Shown piece after piece: positions 1-5,264 of a stretch of 5,264 nucleotides of DNA. This stretch comes from an uncultured Bacteroidales bacterium (GTDB lineage: Bacteria; Bacteroidota; Bacteroidia; Bacteroidales; UBA932), in the NCBI GenBank assembly GCA_900545245.1, contig UQYV01000074.1, positions 1 through 5,264 on the forward strand. Reading direction: 5' to 3'. Each line of letters opens with the position of its first letter. Positions within the stretch are counted from its first letter, which is position 1. A program made the position numbers and the translations under genes. The notes under the pieces were generated by a model, which saw nothing but the letters and a program-made list of their open reading frames with translations, was not told the DNA's origin and ran no database searches.

Positions 1-82
1 TAAAATAACAACATTCTTAGGGTAGCAACTAAATCTTAAATGAAAGAGCCGTGTGCCTTAGCGTTGAAAAATTGGATTAAGC
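1..82. other. Unassigned left-edge sequence
   Basis: This AT-rich stretch lies upstream of the tRNA promoter. I see no RNA gene, convincing coding region or terminator in it. The only plus-strand ORF beginning here is 17 codons long (40-93), runs through the -33 element of the tRNA promoter, and looks accidental. It may be the spacer behind a gene lying further left. Confidence 0.5.
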
Positions 83-113
83 TTTGTTCTTAAGAAATAT
101 ATATTTAACTTTG
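83..113 (+). promoter_or_regulatory. Bacteroidetes-type promoter of the tRNA-Leu gene
   Basis: A TTTG (-33 element) at 83-86 and TAACTTTG at 106-113 are separated by 19 bases. This fits the known Bacteroidetes primary sigma factor consensus TTTG-N19-21-TAnnTTTG with no mismatch. The spacer is very AT-rich and contains two overlapping perfect palindromes, TTCTTAAGAA (87-96) and AAATATATATTT (95-106). Transcription would start at about 119-121, giving a leader of a little over 20 bases before the mature tRNA. The transcription start is an inference from the usual distance to the -7 element. Confidence 0.85.
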
Positions 114-116
114 CAC

Positions 117-150
117 TCCGCTTTTGCGGAAGCGGATGTTATGCGGATGT
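117..150 (+). repeat. tRNA leader: small hairpin plus copy of the tRNA 5' end
   Basis: TCCGC (117-121) and GCGGA (126-130) form a five-pair stem with a TTTT loop at the predicted transcript start. Immediately after it, GCGGATGT occurs at 132-139 and again at 143-150, where it is the first eight bases of the mature tRNA. The upstream copy could in principle compete for the 3' acceptor strand of the tRNA before RNase P cleaves the leader. That role is an inference, and the repeat may be accidental. Confidence 0.5.
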
Positions 151-224
151 GTTGTAATTGGTAGCCAAGCCAGACTTAGGATCTGGTGCCGTGAGGCGTA
201 TGGGTTCGAGTCCCTTCATCCGCA
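143..224 (+). tRNA. tRNA-Leu (anticodon UAG)
   Basis: The sequence folds as a class II tRNA of 82 bases. The acceptor stem pairs GCGGATG (143-149) with CATCCGC (217-223), followed by discriminator A224. The short D stem pairs TTG (152-154) with CAA (166-168) around a loop carrying the GG pair at 160-161. The anticodon stem CCAGA/TCTGG (170-174, 182-186) encloses CTTAGGA, with anticodon TAG at 177-179 reading CUA (and probably other CUN) leucine codons. The variable arm (187-199) is a four-pair hairpin, as expected for leucine. The T loop TTCGAGT is at 205-211. The T stem has one T-T mismatch (201 with 215), which is unusual. The CCA end is not encoded. The gene is driven by the promoter just upstream and ends at a hairpin terminator. 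Confidence 0.97.
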
Positions 225-227
225 CAA

Positions 228-269
228 GAAAGGCTCTCTTAATCATTTGATTTTGAGAGCCTTTTCTTT
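228..269. terminator. Probable bidirectional terminator between tRNA-Leu and the asmA-like gene
   Basis: GGCTCTC (232-238) pairs with GAGAGCC (255-261), extended by three A-T pairs (229-231 with 262-264). Inside, AATC (241-244) and GATT (249-252) can continue the stem beyond a TT/TT internal loop, leaving ATTT as the tip. The plus strand continues into TTTTCTTT, a proper U-tract for the tRNA transcript. The minus strand continues into TTTCTT, so the same hairpin can end the converging asmA-like transcript, whose stop codon lies about 50 bases away. Confidence 0.85.
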
Positions 270-271
270 GG

Positions 272-292
272 GTATGCTCGGCACGAACATAC
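272..292. repeat. Short imperfect inverted repeat in the 3' UTR of the asmA-like gene
   Basis: GTATG (272-276) pairs with CATAC (288-292). After a single C-A mismatch, TCG (278-280) pairs with CGA (284-286), leaving a three-base loop. No T-run follows on either strand, so it does not look like a terminator by itself. It lies between the asmA-like stop codon and the bidirectional terminator and could act as a 3'-end stabilising stem or be accidental. Confidence 0.4.
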
Positions 293-319
293 TCTGATGT
301 TTGCAAGTCACTTTCCCTC

Positions 320-3300
320 CTACTCGATTCGTTGGTTTACCTCCTGTTCTTCAAGTTCTTTCTTTTCCTCCTCGCTTAATGGAACCACGTCCTCGTCCAC
401 AGCGGCGACATAGCCCGTCTCTTCTTTCTGGCGGCGGATTGCATCCTGTCTTTCGGTGATTGCAATCGCCTGCTCGACACCGGTCTCGAATACGTTGCGG
501 ATTGTGTTCGAGAGGTTGAGCTTCGACTCGTCGATGGTCTTGGTGAACACCGGTATGCTCTGCGCATTGCGGTACTTAGCCTTTCCGATGCGGAACTTGA
601 GATGGTCAAAGTCATTGCCGAAGAGGTCCACACCGAAGCGGAATACGAGCGGAGACTTTATGACTGAGACGTGGTAACGGAACGACATGTCGAGATTCTG
701 GATGCCGCTCATTGCGAGTTCGTAGCGGTCCACGTCCACGAGGAAAGGGAAAACCTCAAGCCTGCTGTCGCTTATCTGGCCATCCACGGACATCGAACTT
801 ATCTTCAGATCTCCCTTGTTTTTGAACTTCAGCAGCTTCGTTATCTTCCTTAGGCTCTCGTCCTGTGCAAGCGTGAGGTCCTTGCCTCCTATGCGCATGA
901 TCCCCCTCATCGTCGGCATTATGAAGTTCATGTTCGTGTCAAGGGCGGCTGTGCCGGCTATCTCGCAGTTGAGCAGACCGTCGAACGAACTTAGCATAGG
1001 CACGATTTCCTTTACCTGCGGCACCATGTTGAAGACTTCACCCGCAGTCAAGTCCACAAGGCTGAGGTTGAACCCGGTCTTTATGTTCGTCTTGCTGCGC
1101 GTTGCGTAGAAACCCTCGAAGAAAAGGTTGCCCATGTTTGCCGCAGCCACTGTGTTGTAAATCTGGATACAGCGCTCTTTCATCATCACGTTGCAGTTCA
1201 GCCAGTCTATGACCATATTTGAGTAACTGATGTCATATCCCTCCACGGTGACGTTCGCAATGATATTTGCCGGAACGATGAAAAGCCCGCCGGCGGTGCT
1301 GTCTGTCTTCTCCTTGCTCATCTCGGTTACAGCCGCATCAAGATACTCGCTGTCGCTCTCCTCCAAAGTTCCGTCGGTTGTTCCGGAGACTTTCTGTCCG
1401 GCCGCATAAGCCGCAAGTAACTCGTTGCAATCCAATTTATTTGCCACGAGTTTGATGTCGGCCTTGACCGGCCCGCGTCCGAGCACTGCTCTCCTTAGAC
1501 CCGTGAGGCTTCCGCTGATATCCAGGTCGGATTCTCCGGAAGCAAGGCAGATGTTTTTGAGGCTAATGTCATTGTTTGTGAAACTCAACTGAACATCGGA
1601 GACCGTGTTACGCAGGGGTAGCAGGGTCGTCACTATTCGTGCCTTGTTCAGTGAAAGTCCTCCGTTTATTCCCCATTCACGGAAATATTTCTTCATTGTC
1701 TCGTCGAGGCTGAAACTGAAGTCCTGCTGTCTCCAGTCCTGTTCCTTGAGCCACTCCGGCATCTCTCTGCCGCTCATCCTTGCACGGAAAGCCACTCTGA
1801 ACAGTGAATCCCTCGGAACGTCAGGATAGATGCGGGCGAGCGAGTCGAGACGCTGCTCCATTTTCTTCCTGCGACTTGACGAGTCGTTTTTGATGGCCGA
1901 TGCGCTGATGTCCACCCCTGCCGCGAAAACCCTTCCCTCCGCACTCTTTACTCTCATTGCCTTGTTCGAACTGCTGAAAGAAATGAGGGGGATGTCGGTC
2001 CTGCCCTTTTTGTGAGTGATTCTGAAGCGGTTGTCCGTCTCCTTGAGGTCGAAAAATGTGTCGTCGCCGTCCTTGAGCGAAAGGAGGTAACCGGTGAAAT
2101 GTCCGATCATAGGATAGAATATCGTCGTATCCTTGCGGCTGAGTACACCGGCATCATTTTTCATCGACAACTTAATATTTCGTCCCTTGAAGTCAATCTC
2201 CTTTCCATAGACGGCGCGTATGGTGTCCACGCTCGCGTTGAGTTCCATCATCCTCGACTCTCTCTTCTGCTCCTCGTCGATTTTTCCACGCTTTGTGACA
2301 AGGCAGAAGTCAAGCGAGTCGACATAGACTTCAATGCTGTCCTTTGCGTCCGCAAGATGTAGCCTGTCAGCGTTCAGATCAATGTCGAGATTGGCCTCCG
2401 GAAGCCGGTAGAGATCCAGCTGCGACATCCTTACGCTTCCCTTGGCCTTTCCTCCAAGCATGCCGGAAGCATTGAGCCCGAGACTGTCCGGAAGCATGGC
2501 TGAGATGTCGTCAAGCTTTGAACTGAAGACAATATCAGGCTTCAACGTGATGTCGTTGCCGAGAATGTCAAGCAGGCCGAGCGAACCATCGAGATGGGTC
2601 GTGCCGAGCAGGTAGAGACAGATGTCCGAAAGATTCAGATCGTATCTTCCCTTGTCGTCGGTCGAAATCTCTCCTTCAAGCTCTACTTCCCCGGAGAATC
2701 CGGTTTCGGCGATGCTTACATGGGATTTAGGCAGTGAGAAAAGACCGCTCAGCCGCGGTAGGGAGCCACCCGACCAGGCATAGTTCCAGTCGGCCACCAG
2801 CATCGCGGAGAACTTCGCGTCGGTCTTGACGACGGATGCGTCCTGGCTGACTAATTTACCATATTGTTCAAGAATCTTCGCGATGTCAAGCTCCATCGTG
2901 CTCATAGTTGCGTTCACATACAGGCTGTCCGGCAGAATCCGCATATTTCCCGAAAGTACGAATGGAATGAACGCCAAGTTTCCGTTTATTTCCTTGAATT
3001 CGAAGGCCGGGACGCTGTCTTCTGCTATGTCCGCATCTCCGCGTAGGCTGACCGGCACTTCGAGCCGTCCCCATTCCCTTGTTCCGATGTGGGCTTTTGA
3101 CTCAATATCGAGATGGATATTCTTTCCGTTTCTTCCGTCTATGTGCAGTCTGTCGATTCCGGCGAGCAGCGTGTCGCCAGCCATTCTTCCTGCCACAAAG
3201 AGGCTGTCAACTTCCAATTCAATCTTTTTGCTGTTGCTGAAACTCGAGCTGAGTCTGCCGGCGAACATCATCTCCTTCATGTTTATGAACGCGCTCATCG

Positions 3301-3985
3301 TGTCTCTGGCGTTCGAGTAAACGATAGTGGGCCTTTCCCCAAGCCTGATTTTCCCGAAGGCAATGCGCGGAAGTTTGAAGTCTCCCTCGGAGATATTCGT
3401 GCCGTCATTCACGGAAGCCATTTCCGTCCCGTCAACCGCCATTATGTCCCAGTTTGACGAACCGTCCCTATAGGTGTGCGCGAAAACTCTCGGCTTTGAA
3501 ACGCTTATCTCCGGAATGTCGAGTTTCCAGAAGAGTAGGCCGAACGGGTTGATTTTCAGGTCGAAGCGGTCGAATACGGCGAGCGTGTCATTCGGATACT
3601 TCTTTTCCTGAATGTCCTCCCCCTCATCCCCTCCGGCAACAATTCTTCCGCGTCCCAAAAACTGCACGGGCATATCCCTTCCTATGAGAGAGTCGAATTT
3701 TTCGTGGCTGTATGTCACGGCGCAGTCTTCCATCCTCAGCGACACATTCGGGAAGGCACGGAACATAGATACTCCTATCTTCTTGAAACTCAAGTCAGCA
3801 TCCACATAATTCCCGGCATATTTCTCCACCATTCCGGTCAGCACGGCAGGGGAAAGCGCAATTTGCAGTATGACGAGCAGGATGAGCCAAATTATCAACA
3901 CCCAGACGACTGTTTTCAAGATTTTTTTCCCGACACCTCCATCTTCTTTTTTTTCGGCGGTTTCCGGGTTCTTTTCAGTATTCAT
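320..3985 (-). CDS. AsmA-like inner-membrane-anchored envelope protein (1221 aa)
   Basis: The protein has a short charged N-terminus (residues 1-24), one membrane segment at about 25-45 (VVWVLIIWLILLVILQIAL), then a very long region of alternating beta-type segments that would lie in the periplasm. The opening after the membrane helix, with a YVDADLSFKKIGVSMFRAFP-type motif and later PEISVSKPRV, is characteristic of AsmA-family proteins in Bacteroidetes. An AsmA-like C-terminal region lies at about 905-1180. A polar, basic segment near 700-770 (RRKKMEQRLDSLARIYPDVP, then PEWLKEQDW and KYFREWG) interrupts the beta-rich region; I recall a similar insert in other Bacteroidetes homologues. The C-terminal tail (about 1190-1221) is strongly charged. 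AsmA relatives (AsmA, YhdP, TamB) are linked to lipid movement between membranes and to outer-membrane integrity; the specific role here is inferred. The ATG at 3983-3985 is chosen because it places the membrane segment correctly; no strong ribosome binding site precedes it. The stop is TAG. The gene converges on the tRNA and diverges from the lipoprotein gene. Confidence 0.93.
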   Translation of the reverse strand: MNTEKNPETAEKKEDGGVGKKILKTVVWVLIIWLILLVILQIALSPAVLTGMVEKYAGNYVDADLSFKKIGVSMFRAFPNVSLRMEDCAVTYSHEKFDSLIGRDMPVQFLGRGRIVAGGDEGEDIQEKKYPNDTLAVFDRFDLKINPFGLLFWKLDIPEISVSKPRVFAHTYRDGSSNWDIMAVDGTEMASVNDGTNISEGDFKLPRIAFGKIRLGERPTIVYSNARDTMSAFINMKEMMFAGRLSSSFSNSKKIELEVDSLFVAGRMAGDTLLAGIDRLHIDGRNGKNIHLDIESKAHIGTREWGRLEVPVSLRGDADIAEDSVPAFEFKEINGNLAFIPFVLSGNMRILPDSLYVNATMSTMELDIAKILEQYGKLVSQDASVVKTDAKFSAMLVADWNYAWSGGSLPRLSGLFSLPKSHVSIAETGFSGEVELEGEISTDDKGRYDLNLSDICLYLLGTTHLDGSLGLLDILGNDITLKPDIVFSSKLDDISAMLPDSLGLNASGMLGGKAKGSVRMSQLDLYRLPEANLDIDLNADRLHLADAKDSIEVYVDSLDFCLVTKRGKIDEEQKRESRMMELNASVDTIRAVYGKEIDFKGRNIKLSMKNDAGVLSRKDTTIFYPMIGHFTGYLLSLKDGDDTFFDLKETDNRFRITHKKGRTDIPLISFSSSNKAMRVKSAEGRVFAAGVDISASAIKNDSSSRRKKMEQRLDSLARIYPDVPRDSLFRVAFRARMSGREMPEWLKEQDWRQQDFSFSLDETMKKYFREWGINGGLSLNKARIVTTLLPLRNTVSDVQLSFTNNDISLKNICLASGESDLDISGSLTGLRRAVLGRGPVKADIKLVANKLDCNELLAAYAAGQKVSGTTDGTLEESDSEYLDAAVTEMSKEKTDSTAGGLFIVPANIIANVTVEGYDISYSNMVIDWLNCNVMMKERCIQIYNTVAAANMGNLFFEGFYATRSKTNIKTGFNLSLVDLTAGEVFNMVPQVKEIVPMLSSFDGLLNCEIAGTAALDTNMNFIMPTMRGIMRIGGKDLTLAQDESLRKITKLLKFKNKGDLKISSMSVDGQISDSRLEVFPFLVDVDRYELAMSGIQNLDMSFRYHVSVIKSPLVFRFGVDLFGNDFDHLKFRIGKAKYRNAQSIPVFTKTIDESKLNLSNTIRNVFETGVEQAIAITERQDAIRRQKEETGYVAAVDEDVVPLSEEEKKELEEQEVNQRIE

Positions 3986-4029
3986 AGCATTCCGACAATT
4001 TCGAGATCTTTACAGCAATTTCCCTTTTC

Positions 4030-4043
4030 AGGATTATAATCCT
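4030..4043. promoter_or_regulatory. Perfect 14-base palindrome in the asmA-like gene leader
   Basis: AGGATTATAATCCT is identical to its own reverse complement. It lies 44 bases upstream of the asmA-like start codon and just downstream of the possible -7 element at 4060-4067, so it would fall in the first transcribed bases. Symmetric sites of this size and position typically bind dimeric regulators. As RNA it could form only a five-pair stem with a TATA loop and no U-tract, so a DNA operator is more plausible than a terminator. No regulator can be named. Confidence 0.45.
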
Positions 4044-4059
4044 TTGGGCAAAATGTCCG

Positions 4060-4067
4060 CAAAAATA
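4060..4067 (-). promoter_or_regulatory. Possible -7 element of the asmA-like gene
   Basis: Read on the minus strand this is TATTTTTG, matching the Bacteroidetes -7 consensus TAnnTTTG. It would start transcription near 4050-4054 and give a leader of roughly 65 bases. No TTTG -33 element is present at the expected 19-21 base distance; the nearest similar sequence is a TTTC at 4093-4096, about 25 bases away. The call therefore rests on one element in an AT-rich stretch and is tentative. Confidence 0.4.
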
Positions 4068-4151
4068 AGAAAAATAAAGTAAAACAGCCGGCGAAACCGA
4101 GTAATATCTACATGATTCCTGAAACAACAAAAATGTGTCGGATTAACAATA

Positions 4152-4173
4152 ATTGCCTCGGCATTGCCTCCGG
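4152..4173 (+). repeat. Tandem 11-base direct repeat upstream of the lipoprotein gene
   Basis: ATTGCCTCGGC (4152-4162) is followed directly by ATTGCCTCCGG (4163-4173). The first eight bases are identical and nine of eleven match overall. The 11-base period is about one helical turn, so both copies present the same DNA face. If transcription starts near 4213, the pair lies at about -61 to -40, a usual location for an activator. OmpR/PhoB-type response regulators bind tandem half-sites with this period. Assignment to such a regulator is an inference. Confidence 0.45.
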
Positions 4174-4199
4174 GTGTAGGAATTTTGTTCGAATTTTCT

Positions 4200-4207
4200 T
4201 TACTTTG
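4200..4207 (+). promoter_or_regulatory. Weak -7 element candidate for the lipoprotein gene
   Basis: TTACTTTG differs from the Bacteroidetes TAnnTTTG consensus at one base. A TTTG occurs upstream at 4184-4187, but the gap of 12 bases is too short for a normal -33 element, and none is seen at the right distance. A promoter lacking a proper -33 element would be expected to need an activator, which fits the direct repeat upstream. Use of this element would place the start near 4213, excluding any translation start before 4238. Confidence 0.35.
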
Positions 4208-4249
4208 CTCTGCTTTAGTAAAGATAAAAACAGCTTAATGAAAGTTCCT

Positions 4250-5182
4250 ATGAAAAGAAAACAAAACGTACATTCATCGAATATAAATGTCGTTTCCCGG
4301 ATGGTTTCGGTGTTTATGACAATATGCGCCGTATTTGTGGCGACATCGCTGGGTTCCTGCGTCAAGAAAATCCGTTATAACACGTCTCACCCAGATTTCG
4401 CTAAGATAAGTCTCTCCCCCGACTGGACGGCACGAGGGGAGGGCGTTCCCGTTCCGGAAAAATGGGCGATTAGCATCGGGGACTACACAGTCAACGAATA
4501 TATAGGACAAAGCCACGAGGCGCAACGTCTTTTCGAACCGGGCAGTTACTCTCTGGTAGTTTATAACCCCGCTGATGGCATCACGGTGGAAGGTACAACT
4601 GCCACGGTGTCCGCATCTTCAGAAGCCGGACAAGACGCCTTTATAAGCGGCAGTCCGGCTTGGTTCTTTACCGCAGTGCAGGATGTGACCATAGAGAAAG
4701 ACCGGGAATACCTTTTCAGTGTCGTAATGAAGCAGCAAATAAGGCGGCTCACATTGATTGTTGAACCGACAGGCAAAACGGCGGATCTGATAGAAGGCAT
4801 AGAGGGCAGTCTCTCCGGCGTTGCCGGCAAGATAGATTTTGCCACAGGTTCGCACAGCAGTCCGTCGGAGGTGAAACTTGATTTTACGAAGATAAGCGAG
4901 GGCGCAGATGCGGGAAAATGGATGACCTCAGTGCTTTTGCTTGGCATCGCAGACGACAAGCAGCAGCTTTCCGTCAATATGAGATTTATAAAGGGCACTG
5001 CGCTGCGTCCTATCACAATAAACAGTGATCTTTCGGCACCACTTGCCGGATTCAACACCGACAAGCCACATCCGCTTGTGATTGGCGGCACAATGGTGGA
5101 AACGCCGACCATGGTAGGAGTCGTCACAAGCATCGATAATTGGGAAGTTGTGGATCTGGGAAACATCGAGGCGAAACAGTAA
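4250..5182 (+). CDS. Fimbrial anchor-like lipoprotein (FimB/Mfa2, DUF5119-like), 310 aa
   Basis: The product starts MKRK, has a hydrophobic stretch at about residues 18-35 and a lipobox LGSC with Cys37 (codon 4358-4360), so it should be a lipoprotein cut by signal peptidase II. The mature part resembles anchor or assembly subunits of Bacteroidales fimbriae: a DW motif at 58-59, an LFEPGSYSLVVYNPADGI segment near 94-111, PAWFF near 136-140, MKQQIRRLT near 160-168 and GSLSGVAGKIDF near 186-197. These proteins have a beta-sandwich, transthyretin-like fold and usually sit at the start of or near fimbrillin genes. No acidic surface-export signal follows the cysteine (VKKIR instead). The same frame is open back to an ATG at 4112, but residues encoded before 4238 look non-coding. 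An ATG at 4238 (adding MKVP) is a real alternative to 4250. A tandem TAATAA ends the gene. The fimbrial role is inferred from family resemblance by eye; a generic Bacteroidales surface lipoprotein is the alternative. Confidence 0.8.
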   Translation: MKRKQNVHSSNINVVSRMVSVFMTICAVFVATSLGSCVKKIRYNTSHPDFAKISLSPDWTARGEGVPVPEKWAISIGDYTVNEYIGQSHEAQRLFEPGSYSLVVYNPADGITVEGTTATVSASSEAGQDAFISGSPAWFFTAVQDVTIEKDREYLFSVVMKQQIRRLTLIVEPTGKTADLIEGIEGSLSGVAGKIDFATGSHSSPSEVKLDFTKISEGADAGKWMTSVLLLGIADDKQQLSVNMRFIKGTALRPITINSDLSAPLAGFNTDKPHPLVIGGTMVETPTMVGVVTSIDNWEVVDLGNIEAKQ

Positions 5183-5264
5183 TAACCTAATCAAATATAT
5201 AATAAATGGACATTGCTGTCCGGTAAAAGTTCCGGACGATTATTATAAAGTTTAACAATTAAAC
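5183..5264 (+). other. Spacer or leader to a gene beyond the right edge
   Basis: After the stop codon the sequence is AT-rich and ends with AAAGTTTAACAATTAAAC, A/T-rich as is common before Bacteroidetes start codons. There is no hairpin followed by a T-run and no TAnnTTTG promoter element. This suggests read-through from the lipoprotein gene into a next gene, as in an operon. In fimbrial clusters that gene would commonly be another lipoprotein or a fimbrillin, but none of it is visible here. Confidence 0.45.
5206..5237 (+). repeat. Overlapping, mutually exclusive hairpins with a six-codon ORF
   Basis: GGACA (5208-5212) can pair with TGTCC (5217-5221) around TTGC. Alternatively GTCCGG (5218-5223) pairs with CCGGAC (5232-5237) around an eight-base loop. 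The two stems share 5218-5221, so only one can form at a time. An ATG at 5206 opens a six-codon frame (MDIAVR) ending at TAA 5224-5226, which spans the first stem. The second stem is GC-rich but is followed by GATTATT, not a T-run, so it is a poor terminator. It may be an RNA processing or stabilising structure between operon genes. Confidence 0.45.

Noticed and set aside
40..93. Small plus-strand ORF of 17 codons (MKEPCALALKNWIKLCS)
   Set aside because: It is short, has no ribosome binding signal, and runs over the -33 element of a strong tRNA promoter. Chance is the simplest explanation.
143..224. tRNA-Leu as an integration site for a mobile element
   Set aside because: tRNA 3' ends are common attachment sites, but no integrase, second copy of the 3' end or phage-like gene is present nearby. 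The flank is an ordinary terminator and a core envelope gene.
2826..3320. Plus-strand open frame of 164 codons opposite the asmA-like gene
   Set aside because: It is antisense to continuous AsmA-like coding sequence. The translation is low-complexity and serine-rich and no promoter is evident.
4097..4161. Inverted pair CCGAG (4097-4101) and CTCGG (4157-4161) in the divergent region
   Set aside because: Only five bases pair and they are separated by 55 bases, which is well within chance. It does not align with the palindrome or the direct repeat.
4112..4249. N-terminal extension of the lipoprotein gene from an ATG at 4112 (46 extra residues)
   Set aside because: The extension covers the direct repeat and the candidate -7 element, reads as non-coding (irregular, cysteine-containing, ahead of a normal signal peptide), and would bury the signal peptide inside the protein.
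4561..5166. Minus-strand open frame of 201 codons opposite the lipoprotein gene
   Set aside because: It lies wholly opposite a gene with a convincing lipoprotein signal and family-like motifs. Its translation is rich in serine and proline with no domain pattern, as expected for a reverse-strand shadow.

Overview
The window looks like chromosomal DNA from a member of the Bacteroidales (Bacteroidetes). Three things point there. The tRNA gene has a near-textbook Bacteroidetes promoter (TTTG, 19 bases, TAnnTTTG). The long minus-strand gene encodes an AsmA-like protein of the large Bacteroidetes type. The plus-strand gene encodes a lipoprotein resembling the fimbrial anchor (FimB/Mfa2, DUF5119-like) proteins found mainly in this order. 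Base composition is moderate, and Shine-Dalgarno sequences are weak or absent, as is usual in this phylum. The genus cannot be fixed from this sequence.

Layout from left to right. Positions 1-82 hold nothing I can support. Positions 83-113 are the tRNA promoter, followed by a short leader with a small hairpin and a copy of the first eight bases of the tRNA. A class II tRNA-Leu (anticodon UAG) occupies 143-224. A strong hairpin with T-rich flanks on both strands (228-269) separates it from the convergent asmA-like gene (320-3985, minus strand, 1221 residues). A 264-base divergent intergenic region (3986-4249) follows. It contains a possible -7 element for the asmA-like gene, a perfect 14-base palindrome, an 11-base tandem direct repeat and a weak -7 element for the rightward gene. 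The lipoprotein gene runs to 5182. The last 82 bases carry overlapping inverted repeats and no clear terminator, so the transcript probably continues into a gene just outside the window.

The genes do not form one pathway. The tRNA serves translation. The AsmA-like protein is an inner-membrane-anchored envelope protein, probably involved in lipid homeostasis or transport between membranes. The lipoprotein is probably the first visible gene of a fimbria-like surface structure operon extending to the right. The most interesting part is the divergent intergenic region and the downstream spacer, which contain ordered repeats that the genes do not explain. I found no transposase, CRISPR array, phage gene or evidently new enzymatic system.
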